A DNA stretch of 64,000 nt, taken from positions 1 to 64,000 of the forward strand of contig PADB01000009.1 of assembly GCA_002700365.1 (NCBI GenBank), in the 5' to 3' direction. A model generated the notes under the pieces. It was not told the origin of the DNA, ran no database searches, and was given only the letters and a program-made list of their open reading frames with translations. Shown here in pieces: positions 17,230-27,547 of this stretch (position 1 is the first letter of the stretch; every line of letters starts with the position of its first letter). This stretch comes from Kordiimonas sp. GTDB taxonomy: Bacteria; Pseudomonadota; Alphaproteobacteria; Sphingomonadales; Emcibacteraceae. The position numbers were made by a program, and so were the translations under genes.

Positions 17230-17327
17230 CTAAGAAGCTGATATGCTACGTCCCAATATAGGACAAAAGCATCGCATTCGCAGCACTGCCATACGCGTGT
17301 AGCGAGGTTAAACAGGGGTAGGAAGAC

Positions 17328-19055
17328 GTGAACGGTCTGTCAGACTTATTAAAGGCATTAGGGCCCGTAAGAGTAATGGTCATTGCCGCCGTAGCTGCCG
17401 GCATAATCGGCTTCTTCTTTTTCATCACCATGCGTTTGGCAACACCACAAATGGCTCTGCTCTATAGTGGTTTGGAGCTGGGTGATTCAGCGAAAATTGT
17501 CGAAAAGCTGGAAAGCATGTCCGTTCCTTATAAATTGGTCGGCGATGGCAGCAGCATTATGGTACCGGAAGATCAGGTACTGCGCCTGCGAATTACAGTT
17601 GCAGAAGGCGGCCTCGCCAGCAGTGGCTCCGTAGGCTATGAAATTTTCGACCGCACTGATTCATTGGGCACAACCAGCTTTGTGCAAAACATCAATCACG
17701 TCCGTGCATTGGAAGGTGAACTGACACGTACGATTCAATCTATAGAACAAGTCGCCTCTGCCCGCGTCCACCTTGTTTTGCCAAAACGAAAATTATTCAG
17801 CCGAGATGAACGCGAACCCAGTGCCTCTATCATTTTGCGCACCAAGGGGGGCCGTTTAAGCCCCTCGCAAGTCCGCGCTGTGCAAAACCTGGTTGCTTCC
17901 GCAGTCCCTAAGCTCGACCCTACACGCATTTCTATTATTGATCAGAATGGCACCTTACTCGCCCGTGGTGCTGCCCAGGGCGGTGCCGTGGCTCTCGCCA
18001 CATCATTAGAAGAAAAGAAAGTCGCTCTTGAAAATCGCCTGCGCGCACAAGTTGAAAATTTGCTGGAACAGACCGTGGGGCTGGGCAAAGTCCGCGCTGA
18101 AGTCACAGCGGAAATGGACCTGAATCGCATTACCACTAATTCTGAAATTTATGACCCGGATGGACAAGTTATTCGCTCTTCCCAAACGGTTGAGGAGCAA
18201 AATTCAAATCAGGAAAATGCCGAAGACCAGTCAATTTCCATTGCCACAAATCTCCCGGATAATGACTTGGGAGATGAAACCGCCATTAAAAACCAGTCTA
18301 GTGGTTCGCGGACCCAGGAAACGGTCAATTACGAAATCTCCAAAACCATCAAAACACAAATTCATGAGGCGGGTACCATAAAACGCCTGTCGGTGGCGGT
18401 TCTGGTTGATGGCCGTTATCAAGATGCCGGCGCCGATAGTCCGCAAGTCTATGAGCCGCGCAGTGCAGATGAACTCAGTCAATTAGAAGAATTGGTTCGT
18501 TCTGCCATCGGTTACGATGAAGAACGCGGTGATACGGTAAAGGTCGTCAATCTTCAATTTGCCGAAGTTCCCTTACAGGAAATGCCCGTGCAAGAGCTTA
18601 ACGTCATGGGCTTTAACAAAACGGACATCATGCGTATTGCAGAACTTCTTGTTCTCGCCATCGTCGCCATTCTGGTGATCTTATTAGTTCTAAGACCGCT
18701 CATCGCCCGCCTTATCACTGTGCCAGAAAGGCAACCCGCCCCTTCAGCAGCCAATGAACAAGCACAGCTCCCCCCTGGCGAAGAAGCAGAAACCAAAGCC
18801 TTATCACCGCCGCTGCCCGGTGGAATACAGACAATCACCCGGGATGATGGCACATTGGTCGCGGTTGATGAAAGCGGCAAGGAACTCACCGCCCGCGAGG
18901 TCGCCAATCAAACCGGCCATGTTGATGCGGCCATCGACATAGCCGCCATTGAAGGAAAAGTCAAAGCCAGTGCCATTAAGAAGGTCGGCGAGCTGATCGG
19001 CCGGCATCCTGATGAAGCCACGGCCGTTATCCGCAGCTGGATGTATGGATCATAA
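17328..19055 (+). CDS. fliF: Flagellar MS-ring protein FliF
   Basis: The 575-residue product forms the membrane-supramembrane ring. It has an N-terminal transmembrane helix (about residues 18-36) and then the ring-building motifs (LYSGLELGDSAKIVEKLES, then GTTSFVQNINHVRALEGEL, then ARVHLVLP). A second transmembrane helix follows (IMRIAELLVLAIVAILVILLVL in parts, about 430-450), with a cytoplasmic FliG-binding tail. The start is GTG at 17328. It opens the long rightward run and is followed after 15 bases by fliG. Confidence 0.95.
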   Translation: MNGLSDLLKALGPVRVMVIAAVAAGIIGFFFFITMRLATPQMALLYSGLELGDSAKIVEKLESMSVPYKLVGDGSSIMVPEDQVLRLRITVAEGGLASSGSVGYEIFDRTDSLGTTSFVQNINHVRALEGELTRTIQSIEQVASARVHLVLPKRKLFSRDEREPSASIILRTKGGRLSPSQVRAVQNLVASAVPKLDPTRISIIDQNGTLLARGAAQGGAVALATSLEEKKVALENRLRAQVENLLEQTVGLGKVRAEVTAEMDLNRITTNSEIYDPDGQVIRSSQTVEEQNSNQENAEDQSISIATNLPDNDLGDETAIKNQSSGSRTQETVNYEISKTIKTQIHEAGTIKRLSVAVLVDGRYQDAGADSPQVYEPRSADELSQLEELVRSAIGYDEERGDTVKVVNLQFAEVPLQEMPVQELNVMGFNKTDIMRIAELLVLAIVAILVILLVLRPLIARLITVPERQPAPSAANEQAQLPPGEEAETKALSPPLPGGIQTITRDDGTLVAVDESGKELTAREVANQTGHVDAAIDIAAIEGKVKASAIKKVGELIGRHPDEATAVIRSWMYGS

Positions 19056-19070
19056 GAAAGTAAGTCCCCG

Positions 19071-20075
19071 ATGAATATCAATGATCTCAATAGTGATGAA
19101 AAGGCCGCGGCCCTGATGCTGGCGCTAGGTGATGAGTACGGCAAGCCCATCTGGGAGTCATTAGCAGATGAAGAAGTGAAAGAACTATCAACGGCTATTT
19201 CTAATCTCGGCACTATTGATTCAAAAATCATCGAAGAACTCTTTTTGGACTTTGCCAGTAAAGTTTCTTCTGTGGGTACGCTGACGGGTAACTATGAAAA
19301 TACCGAACGACTACTAGCGAAAATGCTGCCAGGCGATAAAGTCAGCCAAATCATGGATGAAATTCGCGGCCCTGCCGGCCGCACCATGTGGGATAAACTT
19401 GGCAATGTGAACGAAATGGTCCTAGCGGCCTATCTTAAAAATGAATACCCGCAAACCGTTGCTGTTGTGCTTGCCAAAATCAAGCCCGAACATGCATCAA
19501 AAGTTTTAGCCGCGTTACCTGATGACTTTTCCATGGAAGTTGTCATGCGTATGTTACGCATGGAAGCAGTCCAAAAAGACATCCTCGACAAAGTTGAACA
19601 AACGCTGCGCATCGAATTTATGAACAACCTGGCCCGCACCAGTCGAAAAGACAGCCATGAAACACTGGCTGAAATTTTCAATTATATGGACCGCACATCC
19701 GAAAGTCGCTTCCTCACCTCACTGGAAGACCGCAATCGGGAGAGTGCTGAAAAAATCCGCGCATTGATGTTCACTTTTGAAGACCTACAGAAACTGGACG
19801 CCGGAGGCGTGCAAACATTACTGCGTAACGTTGACAAAGATCGTCTTGGCGTCGCTCTTAAGGGCGCATCCGACAAACTCCGTGATTTGTTTTTCAGCAA
19901 CATGTCTGAACGGGCCGCTAAAATTCTAAAAGAAGATATGGAAGCAATGGGGCCCGTACGTCTGCGTGACGTGGACGAGGCACAGATGGAAATTGTCAAT
20001 ATTTCCAAGGACCTTGCAGAATCCGGAGAAATCATTCTAACCGATAGTAAAGATGATGATGAACTGGTCTATTAA
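19071..20075 (+). CDS. fliG: Flagellar motor switch protein FliG
   Basis: The 334-residue product links the MS ring to FliM/FliN and engages MotA for torque. The N-terminal, middle (EHPQ-like: [26 protein letters not shown]) and C-terminal domains are present. The charged torque helix appears as [37 protein letters not shown] when read in parts. The length is normal. It lies between fliF and fliH. Confidence 0.95.
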   Translation: MNINDLNSDEKAAALMLALGDEYGKPIWESLADEEVKELSTAISNLGTIDSKIIEELFLDFASKVSSVGTLTGNYENTERLLAKMLPGDKVSQIMDEIRGPAGRTMWDKLGNVNEMVLAAYLKNEYPQTVAVVLAKIKPEHASKVLAALPDDFSMEVVMRMLRMEAVQKDILDKVEQTLRIEFMNNLARTSRKDSHETLAEIFNYMDRTSESRFLTSLEDRNRESAEKIRALMFTFEDLQKLDAGGVQTLLRNVDKDRLGVALKGASDKLRDLFFSNMSERAAKILKEDMEAMGPVRLRDVDEAQMEIVNISKDLAESGEIILTDSKDDDELVY

Positions 20076-20141
20076 CATAGCATCCTTCTATGACACATCA
20101 CCCTTATGGGCGTTTGCACAAAAACGGGAAAGTACTGTCTT

Positions 20142-20789
20142 ATGTCTGCGGTAAAATTCACATTTAATAATGATTTTAAAAATACCGAACCGGACGTTCC
20201 CGTCATTGACGAGACAGTTCTGAATCAGGCCCGCGAAGAAGCCTATGCTCAAGGCGTGGCAGCAGGCAAACAGCAGGTCCTCAACAGCATTGAAAAACAG
20301 CAGGAAATACTTTCTGCTCAGCTTATAGAATGTTTACAGCAGCTCGCCCGTCAGCATGAAGAATATCTGGCTATTATGCAACGCGATGCGGCGCGGCTTG
20401 CCCATGCCATTACATCAAGTCTGGCCCCTGCATTGGTAAAATCCACGCCGCTTCCCGAAATCGAAATGCTCGTCACCCAATGTCTAAAAAACAACCCACA
20501 CGAGGCACGCCTTGTCGTACGGGTGGCGGATCACCTGCTCTCCCCTCTTCAGACACAGATAGACAGCCTTAAGGACGCCGCTGGCTTTACTGGCCAAATT
20601 GTACTTTTAGGCGATGCTGCCTTACAGGACAGTAATTGTCGTGTGGAATGGGCCGATGGTGGGGCCGAACGTGATTTTGAACAGCTAAAAGCAACTGCAG
20701 ATAAAACCATACAATTATTTCTAGGGGCCGTTGGTAACCCCGATGACACCCCGTTGTCCGACAACCAATTTACGGAAAGCAGGGGCTAA
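20142..20789 (+). CDS. fliH: Flagellar assembly protein FliH
   Basis: The 215-residue product regulates the export ATPase FliI and tethers it to the export gate. An N-terminal acidic segment (NDFKNTEPDVPV) precedes a helical region with the GxxxG-type AYAQGVAAGKQQVL and a long coiled coil. The C-terminal FliH/HrpE fold contains RVADHLLSPL and CRVEWADGGAERDF. I chose the ATG at 20142 (MSAVKFTF) over 20106, because the added 12 residues do not resemble the family and the site has a GGAAAG upstream. The position after fliG is conserved. Confidence 0.88.
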   Translation: MSAVKFTFNNDFKNTEPDVPVIDETVLNQAREEAYAQGVAAGKQQVLNSIEKQQEILSAQLIECLQQLARQHEEYLAIMQRDAARLAHAITSSLAPALVKSTPLPEIEMLVTQCLKNNPHEARLVVRVADHLLSPLQTQIDSLKDAAGFTGQIVLLGDAALQDSNCRVEWADGGAERDFEQLKATADKTIQLFLGAVGNPDDTPLSDNQFTESRG

Positions 20790-20875
20790 AATGACTAAAG
20801 ACCCCCATCCCATCAGGGATTGGCTGATAATCGAAATATGCCACTTTTGCGGCTAAATTCAGGGAAAAGTAAGGA

Positions 20876-21220
20876 ATGTCTGATACTGAAAATGTAGATT
20901 GGCAGGAATTGGAAAGCAATGACGGTACTGAAGCGGGTCTTCCCGCCACAGAAAAGAACAATGGCGAAACAAAAACCGCCGGCGATCTAGAAGCCGTTTT
21001 TGATGTTCCCGTCAAGGTGTCCGCTGTTTTGGGTAAAGCTAATCTACAAATTAGCCAGCTCCTGAAATTGGGGCCGGGATCGGTTGTGGAACTGGACCGG
21101 AAAGTCGGTGAAGCCGTAGACATCTACGTTAATAACCGGCTGGTTGCCCGGGGCGAGGTTGTCTTGGTCGACAACCAACTCGGCGTCACCATGACAGAGA
21201 TCATCAAAGGGGAAAATTAA
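20876..21220 (+). CDS. fliN: Flagellar motor switch protein FliN
   Basis: The 114-residue product forms the bottom of the C-ring. A disordered acidic N-terminus precedes the SpoA domain (VPVKVSAVLGKANLQISQLLKLGPGSVVELDRKVGEAVDIYVNNRLVARGEVVLVDNQLGVTMTEI, read in parts). It lies between fliH and motA. fliM is not in the window. Confidence 0.95.
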   Translation: MSDTENVDWQELESNDGTEAGLPATEKNNGETKTAGDLEAVFDVPVKVSAVLGKANLQISQLLKLGPGSVVELDRKVGEAVDIYVNNRLVARGEVVLVDNQLGVTMTEIIKGEN

Positions 21221-21269
21221 TGCCCCCCGGCACTGCCAAGGAAGATAACGTAACACAAAAGGTGCAACC

Positions 21270-22031
21270 GTGATTACAATACTCGGCATGGTGATTGGCT
21301 TCACTCTTATTATCGCCGCTATGGTGCTGGGCGGCAGCCCATTGGCGTTCATTGATACCCCGTCTATTCTCATTGTCCTTGGGGGAACCGGTGCAATTAC
21401 TGCGGTGAGCTTCTCCCTGCGTGACCTCAGTCTGGCCCCAAGTGCCCTGCTACGGCTCATGCGGGAAGATGGTTCTGACCCTAACGCTGCCGGTGTCACA
21501 CTGTTACAAATTTCGGAACGCGCCCGGCGCGAAGGTCCTCTGTCCATAGAGCAGGCCTCTAAATCCCTGAACAGCGAACCTTTCCTGCAAAAAGCATTAA
21601 ACCTTGTTATCGATGGCAATAATGCCGATGACATCGAAAAGGTATTACGTCAGGAAATCAATGCCATGACATCGCTGGAATCAAAAACCGTAGACATATT
21701 GCGTCGTGCGGGCGAAGTTTCACCGGCTATGGGCCTGATCGGTACCCTCATCGGGCTGGTGCAGATGTTGGGAAGTCTGAGTGACCCCAGCACGATTGGC
21801 CCTGCGATGGCCGTTGCATTGCTAACGACTTTTTACGGAGCGGTTCTGGCAAACATGGTCTTTATTCCTCTGGCAGCCAAGGCAGAGCGTAATTCCCACC
21901 AGGTGGCCTTGTTGAACTCTCTTTATGCCATTGGTGCCAGCTCAATAAGCCGCGAAGAAAATCCGCGTCGTCTTGAAATGCTGCTCAACACAATTCTACC
22001 GCCAGAAAAGAGAATTAATTATTTCAAATAA
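21270..22031 (+). CDS. motA: Flagellar stator protein MotA (short PomA-like form)
   Basis: The 253-residue product has four transmembrane helices: 1-25, 28-48, about 147-170 and about 182-205. It is the MotA/PomA proton or sodium channel subunit. The conserved segment GEVSPAMGLIGTLIGLVQML carries the essential proline before helix 3. The cytoplasmic loop holds LSIEQASKSL and FLQKALNLVIDG, typical of the short PomA-like group. The start is GTG at 21270. No motB is adjacent, so the partner must be elsewhere or outside the window. Confidence 0.88.
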   Translation: MITILGMVIGFTLIIAAMVLGGSPLAFIDTPSILIVLGGTGAITAVSFSLRDLSLAPSALLRLMREDGSDPNAAGVTLLQISERARREGPLSIEQASKSLNSEPFLQKALNLVIDGNNADDIEKVLRQEINAMTSLESKTVDILRRAGEVSPAMGLIGTLIGLVQMLGSLSDPSTIGPAMAVALLTTFYGAVLANMVFIPLAAKAERNSHQVALLNSLYAIGASSISREENPRRLEMLLNTILPPEKRINYFK

Positions 22032-22083
22032 GTCGGTCGCGCCGCACCTGCGCCGGCTCACGTTATCGGAAAGAATATAGAGA

Positions 22084-23448
22084 ATGCGTCTTCTCATCGT
22101 TGGAAAATTAGATGGCCAGCTCGGCACGGCCTCTCAAATCGCTGTTAAAAACGGCGCACAAGTTACCCATGCCGACGACGAAACAACAGCCCTAAACCTG
22201 CTGCGGAGCAAAGGCGCAGACCTCGTCCTGATGGATATCGGTCTGAACATCAAATCTTTTATTGAACAATTCAGTTCCGAACATATATCCACGCCGGTCA
22301 TTGCTTGTGGCATTGGTACCGATGCTGATGCCGCCGTAGAGGCTATCAAGTCAGGTGCTAAAGAATATATGCCCCTGCCACCGGATGCGGAGCTGATTGC
22401 CGCCATACTGGCCGCCGTTGCAGATGACGACCACCCGTTTATTTACCGCGACAAGGTTATGAACCATGTGGTGGCCCTAGCGGACCAGGTTGCCGCCTCC
22501 GAAGCCAGCATTCTCATCTCAGGTGAATCCGGCACTGGAAAGGAAGTCATGGCCCGTTATGTTCACAATAAAAGCCGCCGGGCTAACAAGGCTTTTATCT
22601 CCGTGAACTGTGCCGCCATCCCCGAAAATCTTTTAGAATCTGAATTGTTTGGCCATGAAAAGGGTGCATTCACCGGGGCTGTCGCCCGCAGAATTGGTAA
22701 ATTCGAAGAAGCCAATGGCGGTACATTATTGCTGGATGAAATCAGTGAAATGGATATCCGCCTTCAGGCTAAATTATTGCGCGCCCTTCAGGAAAGAGAA
22801 ATTGATCGTGTTGGCGGCGGAAAACCGGTTAAAGTAGATATTCGTATCCTCGCCACTACAAACCGCAATCTTGAGGAAGAAGTCAAAAAAGGTAACTTCC
22901 GCGAAGATCTATTGTTCCGCCTGAATGTGGTCAATCTACAAGTCCCCGCCCTGCGTGAACGGCCAGAAGACATCAAGGCACTAGCGGCGCATTTCGCAGA
23001 AAAATATGCGGAAATGAACGGGTACCCTTTCCGTCCTTTATCCGTTGATGCGATGCGCGCCCTGCAAAATTACAAATGGCAAGGCAATGTGCGAGAATTA
23101 GAAAACACTATTCACCGCGCTGTTCTACTGGCCAGTGGTGATGAAATTTTGCCCGCCGCAATACTGCTTCCAGATGGTACGCCACACCAAATTACAGTAA
23201 GCGGCCTATCGCCACATACGGAAGGAACCGCAGAAGCTGGGGCTGGGGCCGATATGATCGGCCGCACTGTTGCCGATGTGGAACGGGAACTGATTATCGA
23301 TACCCTAAGCCACTGTCTTGGCAACAGAACCCATGCAGCAAATATTCTGGGGATTTCTATTCGAACGCTACGCAATAAGCTAAACCTCTACGCACAGGAG
23401 GGGCAACCGATTCCCCAACCCGGTGAGGGGCGCGGCGCAGACGTTTAG
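22084..23448 (+). CDS. flbD: Sigma-54-dependent flagellar transcription activator FlbD
   Basis: The 454-residue product has an N-terminal receiver-like domain, a central AAA+ domain and a C-terminal Fis-type helix-turn-helix. The AAA+ domain shows Walker A GESGTGKE, the sigma-54 contact motif GAFTGA and GGTLLLDEI. The DNA-binding end is THAANILGISIRTLRNKLN. The receiver is degenerate: the acidic pair near residue 10 is replaced (LIVGKLDG) and the usual KP lysine is missing (YMPLPPD), although a central aspartate remains (LVLMDIG). This matches FlbD, which is not controlled by classical phosphorylation. Likely targets are the sigma-54-type promoters at 12035 and 12425. Confidence 0.92.
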   Translation: MRLLIVGKLDGQLGTASQIAVKNGAQVTHADDETTALNLLRSKGADLVLMDIGLNIKSFIEQFSSEHISTPVIACGIGTDADAAVEAIKSGAKEYMPLPPDAELIAAILAAVADDDHPFIYRDKVMNHVVALADQVAASEASILISGESGTGKEVMARYVHNKSRRANKAFISVNCAAIPENLLESELFGHEKGAFTGAVARRIGKFEEANGGTLLLDEISEMDIRLQAKLLRALQEREIDRVGGGKPVKVDIRILATTNRNLEEEVKKGNFREDLLFRLNVVNLQVPALRERPEDIKALAAHFAEKYAEMNGYPFRPLSVDAMRALQNYKWQGNVRELENTIHRAVLLASGDEILPAAILLPDGTPHQITVSGLSPHTEGTAEAGAGADMIGRTVADVERELIIDTLSHCLGNRTHAANILGISIRTLRNKLNLYAQEGQPIPQPGEGRGADV

Positions 23449-23517
23449 TAATAGAAAACATACTGTAGTAAACCCTGAAGATCAGCGTCATTGACGTTAT
23501 AGCACATTGAATGGCAC

Positions 23518-25632
23518 ATGAACGATACAGCGAATAATGCCCCGACCGCAAATTCCGGCCTGAACCGGGCAAATATTCTCAGCCAGCTCGCACAACGCAG
23601 CGACTTGCTTATGGCCTTGGCTGTCGTCGCTATTCTGGTTGTCTTGTTCCTGCCCATGCCGCCGATGCTTATGGATTTCTGTCTGGCCATTTCCATCACC
23701 TTTGCGGTCATGATTCTGATGACCAGCCTGTTTATTGAACGCCCATTGGACTTCAGCTCCTTCCCGACAGTTCTTCTGGTTGCGACCATGTTACGCTTGG
23801 CCCTGAATGTGGCTTCAACCCGGCTCATTCTATCCAACGGTCACACGGGCCCCTCTGCCGCGGGCCACGTTATCGAAGCCTTTGGCTCCTTCGTCATGGG
23901 CGGAAATTACGTCATCGGTATTATCGTCTTTTCGGTGTTGCTGATTGTGAACTTTATGGTCATTACAAAAGGTTCTGGCCGAATTGCCGAAGTCGCAGCC
24001 CGTTTCAGTCTGGATGCGATGCCCGGCAAACAAATGGCTATTGATGCCGATCTATCGGCAGGGCTGATTGACGAAAATGAAGCCCGCACGCGCCGCAAAA
24101 CCTTGGAAGATGAAAGTACCTTTTTTGGGGCTATGGATGGTGCCGCCAAATATGTTCGCGGGGACGCGGTGGCCGGGCTCCTCATCACCTTTATCAATAT
24201 TATCGCGGGCATGATTGTCGGCGTGGCGCAAAATGACATGACTTTTTCTGCCGCGGCCAACACCTACACCCTTCTTACTGTGGGGGATGGCCTGGTAAGC
24301 CAAATCCCCGCTCTGATCGTATCTACAGCTGCGGGTCTGGTGGTAACGAAAGCCGGGGTCAGCGGCAAAACGGAAAAAGCCCTTTTTGGTCAATTGGGGG
24401 CGTCGCCCCGCGCCCTTGCGGTGAGCGCGGTGCTACTGGTCTGCCTGTCTTTACTCCCCGGCATCCCTATGGTTCCCTTTTTACTACTGGCCGCTATTAC
24501 TGGCGGATTTGCCTTTGCCCTGACCCGACAACGGGCCGAAGACGATGAAGCAGCCATTGCTGCAGAATTGGAAACTGAAGCGAATATTCCTCCCGCTGAA
24601 GAACCCATCACAACAGCACTGGCTATCGACCAAATCCGGCTGGAACTCGGCTATGGTCTGCTCCCGCTTATTAACAGCGATCAGGAATTCCGCCTGACTG
24701 ACCAGATCAAATCACTGCGCCGCCAAGTCGCCAGCGAGATGGGCTTTGTCATGCCGTCAGTGCGCATTCTGGACAATATGCAATTGCCATCCACCACATA
24801 TGTTGTCCGCATCAAAGAAAATGAAGCTGCCCGCGGGGATATCCGCCCGGGAATGCTGATGGTTATGGATCCCCGTGGTGAACAGGTCGCCCTTCCCGGT
24901 GAAGAAACGACCGAACCGGCCTTTGGACTTCCAGCCGTCTGGGTTGACCGTACACTGCGTGAAGAAGCATCGTTCCGGGGCTATACAGTTGTCGATGCCG
25001 CCACCGTTATTACCACGCATTTGACGGAAATCATCAAAGACAATATGGCCGACCTCCTCTCCTATGCCGAAGTCCAGAAGCTGTTGGATGACCTGCCCGC
25101 AGAACATCAAAAGCTTGTCGGTGATCTAATACCGGGGTTAATTACCCAAAGCGGCATACAACGTATTTTACAAGCACTGCTCAATGAACGTGTTTCAATA
25201 CGCGACCTGCCCACTATTTTAGAAGGCATCGCAGAAGGCTGCGGTTATACACAAAATGTTGTGAATCTGGCGGAACACGTACGCGGACGCCTGGCGCGCC
25301 AGATCAGTCAGGCCAATACAGACAGCCAGGGGGCCGTCCCTGTCATTGCCCTATCCCCGGAATGGGAACAGAATTTCCTCGAAGCATTGGTCGGCGGCGG
25401 TGAAGAAAAACAACTGGCCATGTCTCCCAGTTTGCTTCAGGAATTTATAGGCTTAGTCCGCATGACATTTGAACAGCAGGCAAATGCAGGCGAACTACCC
25501 GTCCTTCTGTGCAGTCCCATGACGCGCCCCTATGTTCGGTCCATTATCGAACGGTTTCGCCCGGCCACTGTGGTGATGTCGCAAAACGAAGTTCACCCCA
25601 AAGCCAAACTACGCACATTGGGACAAATATAA
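23518..25632 (+). CDS. flhA: Flagellar type III export gate protein FlhA
   Basis: The 704-residue product is the inner-membrane export gate. It has about eight N-terminal transmembrane helices with the FHIPEP-type region (PTVLLVATMLRLALNVASTRLIL and GSGRIAEVAARFSLDAMPGKQMAIDADL, read in parts). A large cytoplasmic C-terminal domain binds chaperone-substrate complexes (DQIRLELGYGLLPLI, then RPYVRSIIERFRP). The length is normal. It is followed by flhF. Confidence 0.96.
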   Translation: MNDTANNAPTANSGLNRANILSQLAQRSDLLMALAVVAILVVLFLPMPPMLMDFCLAISITFAVMILMTSLFIERPLDFSSFPTVLLVATMLRLALNVASTRLILSNGHTGPSAAGHVIEAFGSFVMGGNYVIGIIVFSVLLIVNFMVITKGSGRIAEVAARFSLDAMPGKQMAIDADLSAGLIDENEARTRRKTLEDESTFFGAMDGAAKYVRGDAVAGLLITFINIIAGMIVGVAQNDMTFSAAANTYTLLTVGDGLVSQIPALIVSTAAGLVVTKAGVSGKTEKALFGQLGASPRALAVSAVLLVCLSLLPGIPMVPFLLLAAITGGFAFALTRQRAEDDEAAIAAELETEANIPPAEEPITTALAIDQIRLELGYGLLPLINSDQEFRLTDQIKSLRRQVASEMGFVMPSVRILDNMQLPSTTYVVRIKENEAARGDIRPGMLMVMDPRGEQVALPGEETTEPAFGLPAVWVDRTLREEASFRGYTVVDAATVITTHLTEIIKDNMADLLSYAEVQKLLDDLPAEHQKLVGDLIPGLITQSGIQRILQALLNERVSIRDLPTILEGIAEGCGYTQNVVNLAEHVRGRLARQISQANTDSQGAVPVIALSPEWEQNFLEALVGGGEEKQLAMSPSLLQEFIGLVRMTFEQQANAGELPVLLCSPMTRPYVRSIIERFRPATVVMSQNEVHPKAKLRTLGQI

Positions 25633-25675
25633 ATGACGCATAAATTGCCAACCCATCTTCATCAGGGGCGATGCC

Positions 25676-26713
25676 ATGCGGCTTAAAACCTTTAGTGCCC
25701 CTTCTATGACCGAAGCAATGGCCCGGGTGCGTGACGCACTCGGCCCTGATGCCGTTATTGTAAACACATCAAAACACGGTAATTTCGTCAGCATTACCGC
25801 CGCTGTGGAATCTTCACCACCTAAGGTAGGGCGACACCCGGCCACAACGCCCAATGAAGAAACACCCCCAAACCGCACATTAGAAGAACTGGCACAATTA
25901 GATCAGGAAACGATCCCAGATTTTAGTGTTGAGCATTATTTATCCCATCACGGGGTTCCCAAAGTCCTTTCCCGTCGCCTGCAAAACACTGCTGCGGCGA
26001 TGGATGCAGAAAATGCGCAAATGGCACTGGCGGCGGCATTGGATACTTTATTTCGCTTTGCCCCTGTCACCGAATTAACACAACGCCGCCCGCTAATGAT
26101 TGTTGGCCCTCCGGGGGCTGGCAAAACCGTTACATTAGGCAAATTAGCCAGTCAGGCCGTTCTCGCGGAACGTACTGTCAAAATTATCAGTACAGATACA
26201 ATGCGCACAGGCGGGCTAAGCCAGCTCGAAGGCTATGCAGAATTGTTAAAACAGCATGTCTATGAAGCCGCCAGCCCCGATGAAATTGCTGCTGCAATCG
26301 GCGAAGACCATGACAGCTACACCCTTATTGATACCCCGGGTCTTAACCCTTTTAATGCAGACGAAGTCGCCATATTGGACAGCTACATTAAGGCCGCCGA
26401 TGTGGAACCTGTTTTAGTGCTTCCCGCCGGAACAGATCCGATGGAGGCCACTGAATACAGTGAAATTTATGCCGGGCTCGGTTGCCAACGGCTCATTTGC
26501 ACGCGGCTGGATGTCGCCCGGCGTTTCGCCTGCTTGCTAAGCGCGGCAGATGCCGGCCCCCTGGCCTTTGCCGGAGTGAGTATCACGCCTTATTTAGCCG
26601 AAGGTCTGCAACCAGCCAGTGCTCAATCGCTATCACAACTACTGACAACCTTACCACAGAAAAACATTTTCCATTCTCTCAACCAGAAGGCCGCGCAGGG
26701 TAAATTGATATGA
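25676..26713 (+). CDS. flhF: Flagellar placement GTPase FlhF
   Basis: The 345-residue product is an SRP-type GTPase that fixes the site and number of flagella. The N-terminal motif RLKTFSAPSMTEAMARVRDALGPDAVIVNT is typical. The NG domain has Walker A GPPGAGKT, DTMRTGGLSQLEGYAELL and DTPG. It overlaps flhG by four bases (26710-26713), indicating translational coupling with its antagonist. Confidence 0.92.
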   Translation: MRLKTFSAPSMTEAMARVRDALGPDAVIVNTSKHGNFVSITAAVESSPPKVGRHPATTPNEETPPNRTLEELAQLDQETIPDFSVEHYLSHHGVPKVLSRRLQNTAAAMDAENAQMALAAALDTLFRFAPVTELTQRRPLMIVGPPGAGKTVTLGKLASQAVLAERTVKIISTDTMRTGGLSQLEGYAELLKQHVYEAASPDEIAAAIGEDHDSYTLIDTPGLNPFNADEVAILDSYIKAADVEPVLVLPAGTDPMEATEYSEIYAGLGCQRLICTRLDVARRFACLLSAADAGPLAFAGVSITPYLAEGLQPASAQSLSQLLTTLPQKNIFHSLNQKAAQGKLI

Positions 26714-27486
26714 CCGACAGCCCCTCTTTCGCACCATCAAAGCTGATTAACATTGCCTCGGGGAAAGGTGGTGTCGGCAAAACCTGGCTGGCCATAACGT
26801 TAAGCCATGCACTGTCCCGTGCCGGACAAAATGTACTGTTGTTCGATGGTGACTTGGGACTGGCCAATATAGACATCCAATTGGGACTATTGCCCGAAAC
26901 GGATTTGGGCAGTGTCATCGCCGGCGCAGGTAATTTGTCAGACGCCGTCACGACCTATCAGGATGATAGCAATTCAACTGTGACATTTGATGTGATCGCC
27001 GGAAAATCTGGTTCAGGGGCCCTTGCCTCATTAAGGCGTCCACATTTACAACAATTACGCAGCGATCTTAAAACACTTAGCCGTTCCTATGATGTGACCT
27101 TTCTGGATCTCGGGGCCGGTATTGAAAACCATGTCACCACATTGGCTGGACATGATGGTCTGACAGTGGTGGTGGTGACCCCTGACCCAACGTCCCTCAC
27201 AGATGCCTATGCCTTTATTAAGGTGCATACCACGCGCAACCCCGACGCAAAAGTAGCGATCGCGATCAACATGGCCGAAGATCGTCATGAAGGAAAACGC
27301 ACCTATGAAACATTGCGCAAGGTCTGCGAAAACTTTCTGAAATTATCACCGCCGCTGGCGGGCATTATCCGGCGGGACCGCCATGTCACCGCCGCAATCC
27401 GGGAACAATATCCGCTGCTTGCTCGCTATCCGCAATGTCAGGCGGCAGAAGATGTGCTAAAACTGTCCCACAAACTACTCTCGTAA
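26710..27486 (+). CDS. flhG: Flagellar number regulator FlhG (FleN/YlxH), MinD-like ATPase
   Basis: The 258-residue product is a ParA/MinD-type ATPase. The deviant Walker A is GKGGVGKTW near residues 19-27, with FDGDLGLANIDIQLGL and FLDLGAGI following. FlhG restrains FlhF and limits flagellar number. It overlaps the end of flhF. The usual amphipathic membrane helix at the end may be the LKLSHKLLS segment. Confidence 0.92.
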   Translation: MTDSPSFAPSKLINIASGKGGVGKTWLAITLSHALSRAGQNVLLFDGDLGLANIDIQLGLLPETDLGSVIAGAGNLSDAVTTYQDDSNSTVTFDVIAGKSGSGALASLRRPHLQQLRSDLKTLSRSYDVTFLDLGAGIENHVTTLAGHDGLTVVVVTPDPTSLTDAYAFIKVHTTRNPDAKVAIAINMAEDRHEGKRTYETLRKVCENFLKLSPPLAGIIRRDRHVTAAIREQYPLLARYPQCQAAEDVLKLSHKLLS

Positions 27487-27547
27487 AATCCTAGGCCTGC
27501 GGGCAAAAACGTGTACAATTTTGTGATGATGACAGGATCGCAAAGTC

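Noticed and set aside
15029-18907. Several open frames on the minus strand across flgE and fliF
   Set aside because: They are antisense shadows without start signals or recognisable domains.
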